Shown: one piece after another, positions 7,133 to 8,220 of the stretch
Position numbering within the stretch: the first letter of the stretch is position 1
Layout of the letters: each line of letters begins with the position of its first letter
Source of the DNA: Bdellovibrionales bacterium
GTDB lineage: Bacteria; Bdellovibrionota; JAFGOL01
Assembly: GCA_022710165.1 (NCBI GenBank)
Contig: JAKLHL010000060.1
Location: 1-8,220 of the forward strand
Direction of reading: 5' to 3'
Length of the DNA: 8,220 nt
Position numbers and translations under genes: made by a program
The notes under the pieces: generated by a model
Told to the model about the DNA's origin: nothing
Database searches by the model: none
What the model saw: only the letters and a program-made list of their open reading frames with translations

Positions 7133-7138
7133 AGGAGG
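7133..7138 (+). promoter_or_regulatory. Strong ribosome-binding site of the charged-protein gene
   Basis: AGGAGG with an 8-nt spacer precedes ATG 7147. It is the best Shine-Dalgarno match in the window and suggests strong translation of this third operon gene. Confidence 0.82.
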
Positions 7139-7146
7139 ACCTGATA

Positions 7147-7791
7147 ATGGCAAAGAAGAAACCGGCTGCCAAGAAGGCCGCGAAGAAGGTAGTTAAAAAG
7201 GTTGCCAAGAAAGCGCCTGCAAAGAAAGCAGCAAAAAAAACCACGGCAAAAAAACCGGTGAAGAAAGTGGCCAAAAAGGCACCGGCCAAGAAGCCTGTTA
7301 AGAAAGTGGTGGCCAAGAAACCTGTTAAAAAAGCAGCAGTTAAAAAACAAGAGAAGAAAATAGCCCCAAAAAAGATAGAAAAGACAAAATTAGCCGCTAG
7401 TCCTAAGGGGCAAAAGATATCTGACGACGAGAGCATTCATACTATAGATGATTTTGTTGAAGAGAGAAGCTACAAAAAGGCTGCACCCTTGCTACTTGAT
7501 GAGGACGAGGATATCGATGATGCTGATTTCATGGAAGACGAGGACAACATAGAGGATGTAGCCAAGATCACCAATAAGAAGGGCGGCGAGGACTTTTCTG
7601 AAGATTATACTATCGAGGACGATAGAAGCTGGTCAGAAGGTGAATACGACGAGGACGAAGGCGTGGCCGAAAAAGGAGAAGATGACGAAGAGGACGATGC
7701 GGAAGAAGACGAAGAAGAAGATGACTATCTTGAAGAAGAGAGTGACGACGATGATGAAGATGACCCATACAGAAGAGGCGGGTTCTATTGA
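7147..7791 (+). CDS. Bipolar charged protein: histone H1-like Lys-rich N-terminus with highly acidic C-terminus
   Basis: I do not recognise a named family for this 214-residue protein. Residues 1-90 are almost only Lys, Ala, Pro and Val. My count is 39 Lys and 2 acidic residues, with 17 KK doublets spaced 4-5 residues apart. This resembles the PAKKA-type DNA-binding tails of bacterial H1-like proteins and of mycobacterial HupB. Residues 91-214 contain 60 Asp/Glu against 10 Lys/Arg, with long acidic runs at 178-193 and 200-206. A short amphipathic stretch (IDDFVEERSYKKAAPLLL, 100-117) links the halves, and the end, DDPYRRGGFY, is aromatic and basic. No signal peptide, membrane segment or Cys is present. 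It is probably disordered, cytoplasmic and nucleic-acid binding, with the acidic tail folding back on or competing with DNA/RNA; that is inference. The strong ribosome-binding site and the position behind asnS and rimO suggest abundant, growth-linked expression. Its stop overlaps the fumarase stop by 7 bp. Confidence 0.85.
   Translation: MAKKKPAAKKAAKKVVKKVAKKAPAKKAAKKTTAKKPVKKVAKKAPAKKPVKKVVAKKPVKKAAVKKQEKKIAPKKIEKTKLAASPKGQKISDDESIHTIDDFVEERSYKKAAPLLLDEDEDIDDADFMEDEDNIEDVAKITNKKGGEDFSEDYTIEDDRSWSEGEYDEDEGVAEKGEDDEEDDAEEDEEEDDYLEEESDDDDEDDPYRRGGFY
7192..7323 (+). repeat. Two tandem 66-bp units encoding a duplicated 22-residue Lys-rich block
   Basis: Residues 16-37 and 38-59 both begin VKKVAKKAPAKK and both end AKKP. 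They differ only at two dipeptides (AA/PV and TT/VV). The DNA copies (7192-7257 and 7258-7323) use different synonymous codons at 14 of the 18 identical residues. A third, degenerate half-unit follows. The repeat is therefore kept at protein level. Confidence 0.8.
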
Positions 7792-7804
7792 TCGAATATA
7801 GAGC
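7782..7804. terminator. Inverted repeat over the second convergent stop overlap
   Basis: GTTCTAT (7782-7788) can pair with ATAGAGC (7798-7804), giving 7 bp with one G-T wobble around a 9-nt loop. It covers the overlapping stops of the charged-protein and fumarase genes. There is no T-tract, and a weak stem could arise by chance. Confidence 0.25.
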
Positions 7805-8219
7805 GGCCGCTGGCATCAGTAGCCGTTAAAAGCAATAGCTCCGAGGCGGTGAATTCATATACCGCTTCGGGGCCAAGTTCCTTAAAAGCCATTATCTTTC
7901 CTTTCTTGAAATATTCAGACAAATAAGCGGACACTCCAGACATTAAGACGAAATAAGGGGCCTTGTGTTCTTTGATCAGCTTATTTGCCTCACTGCTTCT
8001 TTTACCTTTACCGATGGTGGCTACGACCCCGTTCTTAAGGAGGAATCCAAGACCAGGGTCCATCCTTGTACTTGTGGTAGGTCCTATGACCACCTTTTTT
8101 GACATCGCCGGTGCGGCGTATATAACTAAACTTCCCTTCATAGAGAAAGGAAGGCTTTTGTTCTTCTTGTAATATTCTATGAGTTTTGACTGGGAAGCAT
8201 CCCTTATGGTCATAAGAGG
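7785..8219 (-). CDS. Class I fumarate hydratase, beta subunit (C-terminal domain), 5'-truncated by the window edge
   Basis: This is the beta subunit of the two-subunit, 4Fe-4S class I fumarase, which interconverts fumarate and malate in the cytoplasm; L(+)-tartrate dehydratase beta is the close alternative. Motifs seen are TIRDASQSKL near the start (family R-D-A-A-H, with Ser-Gln here), the substrate-binding GPTTSTRMD (codons at 8084-8058), then ATIGKG, and FKELGPEAVYEF close to the end. The ATG at 8213 is not the true start. The frame remains open to the window edge, and the family has a conserved strand before R-D-A-A-H, so about 30-40 residues lie beyond. The alpha subunit, which holds the iron-sulfur cluster, is expected just upstream on the same strand outside the window. 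The 3' end overlaps the charged-protein gene by 7 bp, tail to tail. Confidence 0.88.
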   Translation of the reverse strand, partial: PLMTIRDASQSKLIEYYKKNKSLPFSMKGSLVIYAAPAMSKKVVIGPTTSTRMDPGLGFLLKNGVVATIGKGKRSSEANKLIKEHKAPYFVLMSGVSAYLSEYFKKGKIMAFKELGPEAVYEFTASELLLLTATDASGRSIFDQ

Positions 8220-8220
8220 A

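Noticed and set aside
7105..7436. Long - strand reading frames rich in Phe, Leu and Ala opposite the Lys-rich repeat
   Set aside because: These are mirror frames of AAG/GCC repeats, with no ribosome-binding site or family match. Their apparent hydrophobicity is an artefact of the coding strand.
7531..7533. Internal ATG that could start an acidic-only protein
   Set aside because: No ribosome-binding site precedes this Met codon (residue 129).
7803..7810. GCGGCCGC palindrome
   Set aside because: An isolated 8-bp palindrome inside fumarase coding sequence with no repeat copies, probably chance.

Overview
The window is a gene-dense bacterial chromosome segment with no tRNA, rRNA, mobile element or CRISPR that I can see. 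It holds nine protein genes, two of them cut by the window edges. Gene content (an RpoH-type sigma factor, a Cys-rich Lgt variant, class I fumarase, phosphate butyryl/acetyltransferase, AsnRS and RimO) and the frequent AGG (Arg) and ATA (Ile) codons suggest an uncultured anaerobic lineage such as Candidatus Omnitrophota or a neighbour. That assignment is an impression from gene style, not a measured phylogeny.

Left block, + strand (1-2732): the 3' part of a phosphate butyryl/acetyltransferase gene (ptb-like), then a DedA membrane protein gene, then a 512-codon amidohydrolase of the N-acyl-D-amino-acid deacylase fold. The last two overlap by one base (TAATG). The amidohydrolase keeps the fold but seems to have lost nearly all the residues that bind metal in the family, so it is probably a pseudoenzyme or has a new function.

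Middle block, - strand (4397 down to 2725): lgt (prolipoprotein diacylglyceryl transferase) overlaps by ATGA with an RpoH/sigma-32-like sigma factor gene, so lipoprotein maturation and a stress-type sigma factor are translationally linked. Between lgt and asnS lies a 102-bp divergent region. It holds good ribosome-binding sites for both genes and two candidate promoters whose -10 elements sit back to back.

Right block, + strand (4500-7791): asnS (GTG start), rimO and an unrecognised 214-residue protein form an apparent operon. The last protein has a Lys/Ala/Pro/Val histone-H1-like N-terminal half and an extremely acidic C-terminal half, and is the most unusual gene here. A class I fumarase beta-subunit gene enters from the right on the - strand.

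Both convergent gene pairs (amidohydrolase/sigma and charged protein/fumarase) overlap at their stop codons by 7-8 bp. In both, the overlapping stops lie inside a short inverted repeat. No stretch longer than about 105 bp lacks a gene.
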